Shown here: in pieces, positions 34,315 to 45,443 of the stretch
Layout: each line of letters begins with the position of its first letter
Numbering within the stretch: the first letter of the stretch is position 1
DNA from: Ypsolopha sequella
Lineage: Eukaryota > Arthropoda > Insecta > Lepidoptera > Ypsolophidae
DNA: 64,000 bases
Direction of reading: 5' to 3'
Assembly: GCA_934047225.1 (NCBI GenBank)
Contig: OW203992.1
Span: 21,193,501-21,257,500, forward strand
Position numbers and translations under genes: made by a program
The notes under the pieces: generated by a model
What the model was told of the DNA's origin: nothing
What the model saw: the letters and a program-made list of their open reading frames with translations, nothing else
Databases searched by the model: none

Positions 34315-36607
34315 ATGGAGGTATTGGATCAAACTCTTTCAGTACAAACTTTGGGGAATAACATTGAAGACATTCCAGATGAAGTATTGGAATTCATATT
34401 AGGATTTCTCCCTCCGTATAATGACCTACAGAATTGCATGTTTGTCTGCAAAAGATGGTATAATTGTGCTCAAAGTATGTATGCTCGATATTCCTCAATA
34501 ATTCAACTTGAACCTTTAATTAATAGCCATGTATTTACTTACTTTCTTCTTTGCAGATGTTATGCGTAAAACAACAATCAAACTCATCAAAGCTATCGGG
34601 GAATTTAAAGTATTGTGGCAAAACATAACTCCGGCTGACATGGCGCCTACTATCACTAAACGATTCTCACATGCAGCATGTGTCCTTGAAAATTCCATGT
34701 ACATATTTGGAGGATGTACCACTAATGCCACTGCTTTTAATGACCTATGGCGCTTTGATCTTTCTAGACGGCAATGGATACGGCCTCTGGCCACAGGAAC
34801 CTACCCAGTACCCAAGGCATACACTTCCTTGGTTTGTTATAAAGACAACTTGATACTTTTTGGTGGCTGGACTTATCCTTCCCCATCACAGTACTACCAA
34901 ACAGTCACAATGTTCAATGAGATACACTTTTATAATGTCACATCTAACAGATGGATTTTAGTTAATGCAACAAACAGCCCACCTCCAATGGCTGGGCATT
35001 CAGCTTGTGTCAAAGGCAATGAAATGGTAGTCTTTGGTGGGCTAGTGAGATCAGTAGGCCAGCAAATACAGTGCTCAAATGATGTTTGGGTACTTGATCT
35101 TGATAATTTAATTTGGAAGAAACAACCAACAACAAAGCCAAGACCGTCACCTAGATATGCTCAATCCCTTGTCTCTTTGGATTCAGAAAGATTGATGCTC
35201 TTAGGAGGAGCACAGACTTTACACAACCGATTTGTATACAGTGACTGTTGGATCTTAACTATGAAAGGTCCAATGTGGACCTGGAAAGAACTTGCAGTTA
35301 AAAACAAAGAATGGGCTGCAGCTAACATCTGGTGTAACCCAGCATGCAGAGTTGGAGACAAGGTTGTGAGTTTGAGCAGAAGTAGAAGTGGCTGGAATTG
35401 TGCCAAACCGATGGTTACATCAGCAGTACGTCTAAGTCGACCAGAAGGCGCTCCGGTCTCTGTACGTGTTGAACAAAGCTTGAGAAGGCCACTTGACAGA
35501 GATCAAAATATAAATGGAAAAAGAGGTGTATTGCCACGTCTACAAGCTTCAAATGCAGCAAGGCTTGGTGAACCTAGCCCCTCTAATGAGCCAATAGCAG
35601 GTCCGAGTAGCAAGCAAGTACAATCACAGAGTAGTAAAACTACAAATGAAAATGCAAGTCCAGAAGCTTCATCAAATAAAAGTCCAGAATCTAAACAAGC
35701 TGCAAATGGAATTGAGTTGGGCAGTAGAGATTTAAGTCTGCGTCGCAATAAACCCCTTCAAAAGGTGAATGTTTATTATACTTGGATATTGTAGCTGATT
35801 CTTTAGGCTTTAATATTAGTTTTAGTGCTGTCAAGACTAAAATTATTCCAAAGTAATTCAGTTTCTGTTCCTAGTACTTAAGGACTATTTTGCAAAAAAC
35901 AAAATTGAGTTGTCATAGTACTAAAACTAAAATTAAAGCCTTCAGAATCAGCTTTATTGTTTTGTAAACTTTTAAAAGGCATGCATTTTGAGAGCTTGAA
36001 TGTATTGACTTCCATGGAAACAATTAAATCAAGATCTGTCCTGGGGCCTGTAATCTGTAAAATGTATTCGAGCCAACATCTGGACGATCTATAGTTTTAG
36101 TGATAATAATAATTAAAAAAATTAAATTATTTCCAGAATAATGGTATGAAGATAGTTCGCCAGTTACAAGAACAAAACAAATACAGAATGGCAGCATTTG
36201 CATGTGATCCTCCTAATAATGCACCACCTGAAAATGATCTCATCAATCAAAGACAAATTGCTCTGGAAAACAGGAGAGACCCAGAGCCTCCGCCTGCAGA
36301 TCCTCATGCAAATCAACCAGCAGTAAAGAAGCTCAAACGGAATACATTGACAATGCATGTCTTGGATATTGCAACTATAGTGAATGGAAATTCACTGAAC
36401 TATGTGTCATGGTTATGTCCTCGCCTCGGGGAGATGAGTGGAGCCCCAGAAGAGTTAGTCATGTATTCCCTGGTTAAAGGGAATGGAGAACTTATCATGT
36501 TTGGAGGTGTTCATAATGACATAAACATTCTAAACAATTATTCTTCTCATCAGAATCTCTACTCGAATTCATTGCATTTTATCACAACACCTAGGGATAC
36601 AATTTGA
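34315..36607 (+). CDS. FBXO42: F-box only protein 42 (F-box plus Kelch repeats)
   Basis: Three exons, 34315-34474, 34557-35764 and 36137-36607, join in phase to 612 residues. Start: ATG at 34315 (MEVLDQ). Residues about 18-53 are an F-box (IPDEVLEFILGFLPPYNDL, then CKRWYNCAQ), which binds SKP1 of an SCF ubiquitin ligase. Residues about 90-340 hold Kelch blades with the GG and W marks: YIFGGCTTNATAFNDLWRFD, LILFGGWTYPSP, MVVFGGLVRS and LMLLGGAQT. A low-complexity Ser/Asn/Pro linker and a conserved C-terminal block (LTMHVLDIA, WLCPRLGEMSGAPEELVMY, LIMFGG) follow, as in FBXO42, known in vertebrates for p53 turnover. Intron 1 is only 82 bp; intron 2 carries a family C MITE. Poly(A) signals lie at 36674 and 36836. 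Confidence 0.9.
35792..35956. mobile_element. TA-flanked MITE, family C, copy 2
   Basis: Inside FBXO42 intron 2, 27 bp after the donor. The arms tagctgattctttaggcttt and the inverse of gccttcagaatcagcttta pair. The acceptor of the intron is 180 bp downstream and undisturbed. Confidence 0.8.
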
Positions 36608-37065
36608 GGCATAACAGCTATATTAATAGTTTTCAGGGTTATAAATGTTACCTACCTAATATTGATTGTATATAATAAATCCTAACTTTGTTGATTGCAA
36701 AATGTCTATACTTAATAAATTAAAATATCAATTTATCTGCTCAAGTTCATACTCTAGCTAGCCATTACAATGGTTGATTGAGCTTCTGTAAATATTTGTA
36801 AAAATGTTTAAAATGTATGTATTTTGTTAGAAGGCAATAAACAACTGTTTCTCAGGTTATCACTTTTAAAAAAAAAAAACTGTAAATCAAATATTGAAAG
36901 GAGCAACAAGTATGTTACATGCAACATTTTTTCTTTATTTGCAATTTGTTTCAATGACTGTTGTAAGTGTTGTGAATCTAACTTGTGAATACAAAATTGT
37001 CCATTTATGTTTCAATGATTTATTAAATAAACTCTTTGACAATACAAAGAAATGTAACTTATAGC

Positions 37066-40000
37066 TTAATCACTATCTTTACTAGTACTAGGGACAAGGC
37101 CTCCGAAAACAGCAACAGGCACAGCTTTCTTCTGTACTGGCTCATCTTCTTCATCATCATCATCATCATCATCATCTTCACTGTTTTCTGAAGCTTCGTC
37201 ATCATCAATATCTATTTCATCAGGGTTTACCACCTTGTCAGCTTCCTTAAGACCTTGAGTCTCACCACGAACAAACATAATATTACCTTTGTTTAGGACA
37301 GCCATTTCAGCTGCTTTAGCCTCCAACATTCTCATACCATCCTTCATACCTGGAGCAAGATCAGAGACAGTGCCGGCAGCTTGAGCTGCTGAGCTCAACA
37401 TTTGAGCTGACATCATGTTGACCTGGGTATTGTAGGTGGCTTGAACACTTCTCTTTATTCTTAGCATTTCTCGCATTGTGTCTTCATTCCCATGTCTGAC
37501 TTCAAACTCCTTCCAAGTATTCCAGAACTCTGCAGTAATTCGTGGGTCACACATTTGACTACAGTGAGCGTAAATTGCGCGAGCTCTATCAATTTCGCCA
37601 AGGCGAGTTTCCATTTCAGAGAATCGTAGGCACATTTCTCTTGCTCTTTCTTCAGGTAGAGTTTCTATAGCCTTTTCATAGATTTGACGTGTCTTTGGAA
37701 CACCATAGATCTCTGCTGCTTTCTTTATGTAAATGTTAAACATTTCAAACATTTCTTCTGGTAAAACAGCTATTGTCGCCCGTTCATATACAGCCATAGC
37801 ATGTCTTGCTAGGCCATGTTCCTCTTCTAATTTTGCATACAATAAAAAAACAGATTTAGCAAATTCAGGTGGACAATGTTCCAGGCACTGTTCAAACAAA
37901 TCTCTTGCTCTTTCCAATTTTGTTCCACCATATCTCCTCAAGAATTTTGTGAGATATGTATTCCAAATGTCATAAACATTGGGCCATTTGAAGAGTGCAA
38001 TACCTTTCTCATAAGCTCTAAAAGCTTCTTCAAAATAGTTGTGCTCTTCCAGGAACAAGCCATAATTGATTATGATCTGTGGTGTTGCTATTTTCAAATC
38101 AATTATGTGGTCATAAACAGCTTTACAAGACTTATATGTGCCGAAACTTTCTTCTAAATCGGCATACATTGACCAAACTTTCAGTGACTTGTACAGTCTC
38201 ATCTGAACAGTTTCAGTGTCATCATGATAAGCCACTTTTCTGCTGGGAAGTACTGTAGCTTTCTGCATTAGTTTAAGAGCTTCCTCATAATTTTCATGTC
38301 TTATTTCCATTTCAGCCCATTCACACCAGACAGAAGCAAGATCATCAACTTTAGCAAAAGGAACTTGAGTTGATTTTTCAAAAATAAGCCTTGCATCTTC
38401 AATTTGGTCATTTTCTTCATAAAATTTGGCAAAAGCTACCCATAATGTGTACAGTTTACCAACTGCAAGTTTAGGATCAACTGTCTGAACAGCCTCTGTG
38501 TAGGTATCTATTATTTCATGAGGTTTGCCTTCATAAAGTTTAACTCTTTTGTGCCACTCAGTTACATTATGTGGATTCTGTCTCAAAAGTACAGAGTTTA
38601 GGAGGAGTAATCTCCTCTCCATCAGATATTCAAACCTCGCCAGTCTGAGTTCCAAATCAATATCATCATCTTCTGTTGGATTTGGTTTTTTGGCAACTTC
38701 TTCCATCTTTTTACTCAAGCTTAATTCTTCAAATTGAGCATATGCATCAAAAACTTGAGTGAAATCTCTCACAGTAGTTACAGTTTGAATCGCTTCTTCA
38801 TAAATATCTCTCGCCCTGTCAAAAAGACCACTACGGACATAGTAATCAGATAAAGAGTTCCACAAATGTCCTAACTGGTCTGTATAACGCCTAAGACCAC
38901 CTCTGATGATAGCATCAACATTTAGGGTATGAATCTTGTCAGGGTTTTTGGATATTAATTCACACAGCTCATTCCAAAGCTGATGGTTTGACTTGCCATG
39001 TTTTGACTGAAAGTTTTCATTGTTAACTAGTTGTGCCAGTTTAACAGCTGCTTCGTCTAACTTGTCAATAGATATTAAATAATCTATGTATTCCTCAGTG
39101 TCTTCTGGAGACAATTTCAGATATCTTCGAAACACTCTGATAGCAGTTTCAGGAATATTATGTTTTTTTAGGAATGTTAAGTATAGTGGCCATATTCGGT
39201 GATGCTGAGTAATAGGCAATGCTCGTAAGGCACTATCAAATGCTTTTCTAGTGACAGTGATTCTGCATTGATCTGTTAAAAATGTGCAGTAATCCATCCA
39301 TATCCTTGGCATTTTATGCATGAACACCAAAGACCTTTCAAATACATTATTGACATGATCATAGCATGGATCTGTTATGCATCGGCCCCGTATCTGAGCT
39401 CTACGAAGCTTGAGATAATTATACCAAAGCTTGAAAGATCCTGGGAGTTCTTTCAAGGCTCTTTCATAAATTAAATTGATCTCATTTTTCGGTGCACTTT
39501 TTTTATGTTCAATATATCTCAACCAATGTTTGACAGAAAATGGGTTCCTCAGTATTTCTTCCTCATACGGTAAGTCTTCTTCACTCTGAAAAATAAGTAC
39601 AATGTTATCATATGTATGACTAAACAGTTTAATGCAATTGGACTCATATGATGCAATGGCGTAGCCAGGTAGGGGCATGGGTGGGTATAGCCCCCCAGAA
39701 AAAATCAATCAAATATTAATAATTTAAGCTTCAACCAAGCAGCATAAGCAAGACATGAAATTGGACATGTCATTAAAGTTTATTTTATGTGTTATATGAT
39801 TTTCGATAGAAAAACCATATTTTGAAAAACCAATTTTGTACCAGGCTGGCCCCTACTAAGCCTCCTGTAACAAAACCCTGGCTACGCCAATATGTATTTA
39901 CGATAGAAATATTGGTCGAGTTGGTGAGAAGGCAAATCAAATCAAACACACAGGAGAGCTTTAACTGCGCTGTTTCCTGCACAAGGACGTACTATGATGT

Positions 40001-40084
40001 GATATTAATTTAGTCAGAAAAATGTGTAGACTGGTATGAACTTACGAAGAATAGTTCGATTTCTTTTCCATCGAGAAACGGCAT
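37066..40084 (-). CDS. SYF1: Pre-mRNA-splicing factor SYF1 / XAB2 (HAT-repeat protein)
   Basis: Exon 1 (40084-40046) encodes MPFLDGKEIELFF. Exon 2 (39585-37066) joins in phase and carries the rest, for 852 residues, almost the same as human XAB2. Helical HAT repeats run almost throughout, with recurring marks such as W-x-x-Y, A-R-x-I/L-F/Y-E and P: RNPFSVKHWLRYIEHKKS, ARDIYEEAIQTV, ARLIFEKSTQVPF, ARDLFEQCLEHCPPEFA and TRQIYEKAIETLP. The acidic tail (DIDDDEASENSEDDD) partly coded by a GAT/GAA run closes the protein. In other eukaryotes it is part of the Prp19-associated complex in the spliceosome nucleus and of transcription-coupled repair. The gene converges on FBXO42; a minus-strand AATAAA lies at 37023-37018. 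Start choice: the only in-phase ATG before a clean donor. Confidence 0.93.
39657..39889. mobile_element. MITE in SYF1 intron 1 (tggcgtagccagg ends)
   Basis: Ends tggcgtagccagg / cctggctacgcca are inverse, and the inner gggtgggtatagccccccag partly matches the inverse of the other arm. It occupies about half of the 459-bp intron and leaves both splice sites intact. Confidence 0.65.
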
Positions 40085-40522
40085 TATAGGTTATTAACTT
40101 TTTAAATTACGAGGAAACCGCAAAATAAGGTTTTGTTTATTATGTTGTGGATTTAACAGTTGTTACTTATGTTTTATTCTTCTCTATAGAAAACTAACGT
40201 ACAAATAAAACGTACATTTTACAATCTTTTTTTGTTCGGTAAGCAAGTAATTTTCATTTTTTTGGTTTATTTTATCCTGTCAGGGAAAGGCTAAAGAACA
40301 AAGCCATACTGCCTTGTCTGTTTTTTATTTTATTTTATTATTAATTGTTTTACGGCCTTGGAAGCAAGTCCTTTCAGCTAGTCTTATTTTAATTTGCGTT
40401 TTCACTTTCACTACCTATATATTTCATATTTGTCATTGTCACTTCACTTTATACACTTAATTGACTTTTCCTTATAATTCTTTAACTGTATTCAAAATGT
40501 ATTTGTATTCAGACTTTCGATG

Positions 40523-41107
40523 CAGTGTTGCCAGATGCGAGAATTAAAAATGCGGAAGAGGTGCTTCAAAAACGCGGATTTTAAACAATAAAAGCGGAAT
40601 TATTTGTTTTAACATATATCTCAATTTTTCTGTCTCAACTCATACGGTTATTGATGTTTTTATTTGTTTATTCATGCAAGGACAAGGGAATTTACAAATT
40701 AAAAAATTAAAACACACTGTCTTAAGCTTAAATAAAGTAACAGCGTGCAGATATCTTATCCTAATACGATGCTGAGGATGTACAAAAACCATCAAACCAT
40801 AATTATTAGAAGGAAAACACATCCTCAGCATCGTCTGATTCTTCTTCCTCCGCTTTTGGGAAGTTGTAAATTTGTTTGGCAGTCATTTTTGACACCATGT
40901 TTTAGGAAGCTTTGAATTTTTTGTAACAGCCCTCATTTTTTCTAACAGCTTGATCTCCTAAAAGAACTCCATTCACAGTTGGCGTTATTAAACGATTTCG
41001 CTTGTCGGTTTTTATATGGTTTATTTTTGAGAATTTCCTCTCACAATCAGCATTTGAAATAGGAACGGATAGAGCTGTGAGCGCAAACTCCGGAAGATGT
41101 GTGAAGA
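40523..41107 (-). pseudogene. 3' part of a hAT transposon with hATC domain
   Basis: The minus-strand frame from 41107 reads HLPEFALTALSVPISNADCE, then RKFSKINHIKTDKRNRLITP and TVNGVLLGDQAV, the hAT dimerisation domain. After KFKAS comes a stop (40905-40903). The frame then stays open for another 31 codons, ending in a Glu/Asp-rich segment. The outer end is cagtgttgccag (40523-40534), a typical hAT terminus. The catalytic core and other terminus are gone. It lies between SYF1 and the tandem repeat. Confidence 0.75.
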
Positions 41108-41404
41108 CGCGCGCTAGAATTTAACAGCAGGATAACTAACATAAACAAATTCAACGCGTGCAAAAGAGATGACATGATAGGCGGGCATCGTCGTCGCTTG
41201 ACGATCAAACTGAACGCAGCTTTTTATTCTCGACGCGAGGTGTGACCACGAGAAAATGGGTTAGTCTAGCAGATTCGAAAAAAGCGGATCCTCGTAGGTT
41301 AAAAGCAGAAAGTGGATTCATAGTCAAAAAGGCGGGGTAAAAAGCGGAAAAGCTTGTTCTGGTTCGATGACGATCGAAGGCACGAAGCCATTTTCATTTT
41401 ACAC

Positions 41405-42545
41405 AGTTTCTTTTTTTATTTTAGTTTTAAATCTATTTTCCCACAAAGTAGGAAAGCAAAGGGAGCTTAGCCCATACAGCCATTTCTGAGGTTTCATTAT
41501 CTGTTTATAGTCACGTTATGTCATATCCTCTCTTGAGGATTATCTGAAGGGTCTGTCCTCCTATAATTATATACTCTACGGGTATATCTTGTGCTTAAAA
41601 GTCCTGTGGTATTCGCTGACCTGTCATGTCAGTCAGTCAGTCAGTTCGTGCTAAAGTGATAGAGCCATAGTACAAACCTCAGAATAAGGATTCTGAGGTA
41701 CAAACACAATGTAGGGTTTGAAAAAACACATGAAAAGTCACAGCCTGATCTTTTGTTCCATTGAACAACACACTATACTGGTTACGGCAACTTTTAATTC
41801 ACAATAAAGCCGATTCTGAAGCCTTTAACTTTAGTTTTAGTGCTGTCAATACTTAAATTTTTTCAAAGTAATTTAGCTTCTGTTCTTCACACTTATGAAC
41901 TATTTTGCAACGATGAAAATTTAGTTTTGACAGTACTAAAACTAAAGTTAAAGCCTTCAGAATCGGCTACAGTATTTTTTCACTATTATTCATCAAAACA
42001 CCCAAAATGCAATATTTTTTCAATAAACAATAAAAAACGACGCCATCTCCAACTCGCGCCTTTTTCTAACCCGTTATTTTTTTTTCGTTTCTTTTCCCAC
42101 TAGGTGGAAAGGCAAAAGAACCTTAGCCCATACAGCCATTTCTGAGGTAATATTTTTTATCTGTTCATAGTCATTATCCTCTTCTGTTGAGGATCATCTG
42201 AAAGGTCTGTCCTGTCTTAGTCACTGTCCTGTCGTTTCCGCTATAATGATAGCCTTATAACGCAAATACAACTGGGTTAGAAAAAAACACACGAAAAGGC
42301 ACCGCCCGCACTTTTGTTTCATTGAACAACACACTGCACAGGTTACGGCGATTTTAATTCACAATATTCTATCACTATTGTTGATCAAAACACGCAAAAT
42401 GTAAATTTTTTTCAATAAAACAAAAAAACGACGCTATCACATCTTCGCGCTTTTTTCCAACCTTATTTTTTATTGTATTTTTCCGCAAAGAAGGAATGTA
42501 AAGGGAACGTAGCCCACACAGCCATTTCCGAGTTTTTATTATCTT
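41405..42545 (+). repeat. Tandem repeat of a ~400-bp unit, 2.2 copies
   Basis: Landmarks recur in order: cccatacagccatttctgag (41471, 42127 and, diverged, 42517), ttgaggat.atctgaa, cattgaacaacacactatac / cattgaacaacacactgcac, and cgacgccatctccaactcgc / cgacgctatcacatcttcgc. The first unit carries a MITE at 41805-41969; the second is uninterrupted at the same place. The third copy is cut off after ~80 bp. No coding frame; function unknown. Confidence 0.75.
41805..41969. mobile_element. TA-flanked MITE, family C, copy 3
   Basis: Arms taaagccgattctgaagcct / aagccttcagaatcggcta. It lies between aattcacaa and cagtattttttcac of the tandem unit, so the neighbouring empty unit (aattcacaatattc) shows the pre-insertion state. 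Confidence 0.85.
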
Positions 42546-42962
42546 TTTATAGGTGCTCTAAAGTTTAAAAGGAGGTAGGCATGTATTTATGTAGATATTA
42601 TGTAACCTATTAGTATGTAGTATATAGGATGGGATTTGGTCGGCCGCCTGGATTCGTGCTGGGGGCTCGGTTGGTGATAATTGAACCTTGTTCCTGGTTC
42701 CTGGCCACGGGGCACACGGATCTCCAGTATGGGTTCGGGTGGTTGATTGTATTTCACCTTGTATAATATATATTTTACCTATCATTGTAATCGTATACAG
42801 AGTGTAATCGTTAAGTGTGACCAGGCGATTACTTCGTAACTATTACAGATATCAAAAAAATTTAAACTGATATCGAAAGTACGTTACCTAATCAGTAAAA
42901 TGACGTCATGCGGTCTAGTTTGACTCAGTCCGCCTCACTATTGTACGCTGTAATAGTGAAAG

Positions 42963-43160
42963 ATGGACGTGGACGGAGAAAAAGTAAATTATAAATATTG
43001 TGTTGTGCCACTTTGTAAAAGTAGTACTACTACGACACCCGAAAAACACTTTTTTCCGTTACCAAGAAACAAAAAAGGCAGAATAAAATGTTGCAAATTG
43101 ATGCGAAGAGACAATTTGTCGGAGAAGTCTTCCTTGTATTGCTGCGAGGACCATTTTGAC
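42963..43160 (+). CDS. THAP-domain protein, first exon (partial)
   Basis: 66 codons from ATG 42963 to the donor GTAAGT at 43161. They encode a THAP zinc finger: YCVVPLCKSS supplies the first C-x4-C, followed by HFFPLPRNKKGRIKC and LYCCEDHFD with the C-x2-H. The proline expected in the domain middle (PLP) is present. The exon ends right after the HFD. The rest of the domain (usually closing with an AVPTIF-like box) and later exons were not found. THAP exons in insects often belong to P-like or other transposons, and the stretch ahead (from about 42798, acagagtgtaatcgttaagt) looks like a repeated element's 5' end, so this is more likely an element gene than a host gene. Confidence 0.6.
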
Positions 43161-43409
43161 GTAAGTATCTACATGATTTTACTTCATAGGTTGATATCTT
43201 TACATACTTTCATTGATAGATCATTTTCTAACAATCGCCATCCACAGATACTTGCGAAATTTCAGCAAAAACAATCCAGTTAGTTTTTAATATTGGTTAC
43301 TGCAGACACGTGAGAAATAAACCTTTAAATAAAATAATGTGGTTCAAACAGGGACTAGGCTCAAAACAATACTTATATTAGTTTCGGTCGTTTTCGGTCA
43401 CAGCGACTG

Positions 43410-43735
43410 TCACTGCTGAGAGCGGCGCTGGTGAGCCCTCACGTGGCTTACGTAGCCGATTTTTGCAGTAAACGTGCGACCATATTCACTGCACGTCAGC
43501 ACCCCTCCTATATTATAATTGATGGCCACTGGTGGTCGGGCCTTAAGCTGGTCTCGTTTTGTGTCGAGCTTAGTGCGTCTAATCTACTTGAAAGCATACA
43601 CCTTAGTGCTTACAGCCTGCCTCCAATGCGGTTTGTCTGCTGCCAGTGTTTTCCATTGTGCTGGGTCTATTGCACATTTCTTCATGTCTTCATGAAAACG
43701 GCCTTGAAGAATTGATTGATATATTAGTTTATTAT
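43410..43735 (-). pseudogene. LINE polyprotein C-terminal remnant
   Basis: The minus-strand frame reads AIDPAQWKTLAADKPHWRQA, then one stop, [14 protein letters not shown], and [20 protein letters not shown] with R-A-H, ending in a stop at 43412-43410. The order IDPxxWE, DRxxWRxxV, K-R, TCxxCGRxFxxxIGxxSHxR-H is the common end of several insect LINEs (a zinc-finger-like tail, here with the second Cys changed to Tyr). It follows the THAP exon by 250 bp. Confidence 0.65.
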
Positions 43736-45443
43736 TACACAAAACTTTGTACATTTTATGTAACTATTAAGGGCTCTGGATGGTATCTCCACTATATCGG
43801 AACAGCAAAGTATGTTGGACGTGTTGGATGAATTTTGTGGATAAAGCCATAGGATTTACTGGTTTTAGTTTAGTTTGTTAGTAGGCAACTCACCGTTGAC
43901 TTTGAATTCATTATTAATAATTTGTGATTCAAAAGAATATTCCTAGACAGATGTATTGGTTTCTAGTTCTATGTAATATAGTTCTATGTATTGTTTACAT
44001 ATTTAATTATATTTATTTACATATTACTGATAAAAAATACATTCAACGTCAGCCAACATATCCCCATTCAATCAATCCAACATGTTCGATGGTATACAGA
44101 TGCAGGTCCTGCATGGAGCCAGAGGTCAATGACTCCTACTCCCACCGTCGCGTTGTCGGTGGGGCGCGCTGCGTTCATGTTGCCCAAATATTGGTCAGAG
44201 AAAACACTCTGGTTTATTCCAATAAAAGCGACTTTGCAATGTGACTTTGTCAGCTTTGTCTTGATTTGATGTGTCAAGGTCAAGTTGTCCATGTGCAGGT
44301 GTTTTGTTAGCGTTGTGTATTAGCTATAATAAATGTTAGATAAATCGTATCGATTATCATTGTTCAAACAAACTATAATTTTAGATAATATGAGTAGGTA
44401 ATTCGTAGATACTCAGTAAGGACATAGGTAAATGAATAGAACGTCAAAATCTAATTGAAATTGTTTGTAAATATGCTCAATGATACTTACTTGTAACATT
44501 ATAACATTAACAACATTACTGGTAACATTAACAACTTGTAACATTACTTGTAACAATAATACTTACTTGTATTACTTGTAGATTATCAGATTGGCCGCGA
44601 ATAAAACCAGTTTCCATTTTACCACAGTTAATAAACGACTGTAATCTAATACACATGAGCGTTTTTCTCGTTGTTTTTTTTTCTTAGTTCTTAGCTTTCC
44701 TCCAGATGGCGCTGTCCATGTCACTATAGATAAAATGTGTTTCGTAGCAATCAATGTCAAAGTGGTTTTTCGTTTGCCAGGAATCTGTGCAAATTTGGTC
44801 TTTGATTCTGTTGCTAAAGAATACGACAGTGCCCTCTAGGAATCTTATTTAACACTAAATTTGACATAAGGAAAAACGCTCATTTTATGAGTAAAAATTT
44901 ATAGAAAACAGTACAAATTCGCCTCTCTTGCAAACCATCCACTAGCACTCTAGAGATAATCTATGACACTCGACTCGGTGTATGCCGTGTGACGTCACAC
45001 GGGCATTTCCTCTTGCGCGGAGCTCGCGCTTTGGTTGAAGTATTTGAGGTTTAATATTTCTTTAATTTTTATGTATATCTTGTTTCTGTTTTTTACATCG
45101 TTTTTATAGAGCTTTTCCCTAGGGATTCTTATAATCCAAATTTGAATTTATCAAAAATACAACTGTCTCATTCTGTTAACGTTGACGTGGGATGAAATTC
45201 GCATCACACCGAGTGCAATACGCGTTCTGAAACGGATCCTAACTGAGACCGCTGATCTGTGGAGCAAAGACAATATAACCACTTGTGGAGATCACAGAGC
45301 ATATAAAATAGTCTGTGGTTAAAATAATAAAAAAAAAAGTGTTCCGTGATAATAATAATGGCGGACGTTGTTGTGCCGGAGCAAAATTGCAAATGTTATT
45401 TGTGATCAAATTAAAACTGTGAGCCCAATGTGTTTCCATAATA
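43736..45443. other. Spacer before flacc; no other gene seen
   Basis: AT-rich, with a repeated taacatta(c)/acttgtaacatt stretch at 44495-44580. The flacc promoter and 5' UTR must lie near 45180-45443. Short open frames on both strands carry no motif. Confidence 0.45.

Noticed and set aside
43924..44292. Overlapping frames on both strands near 44 kb
   Set aside because: Both strands open, no family marks, no splice context; left unannotated.
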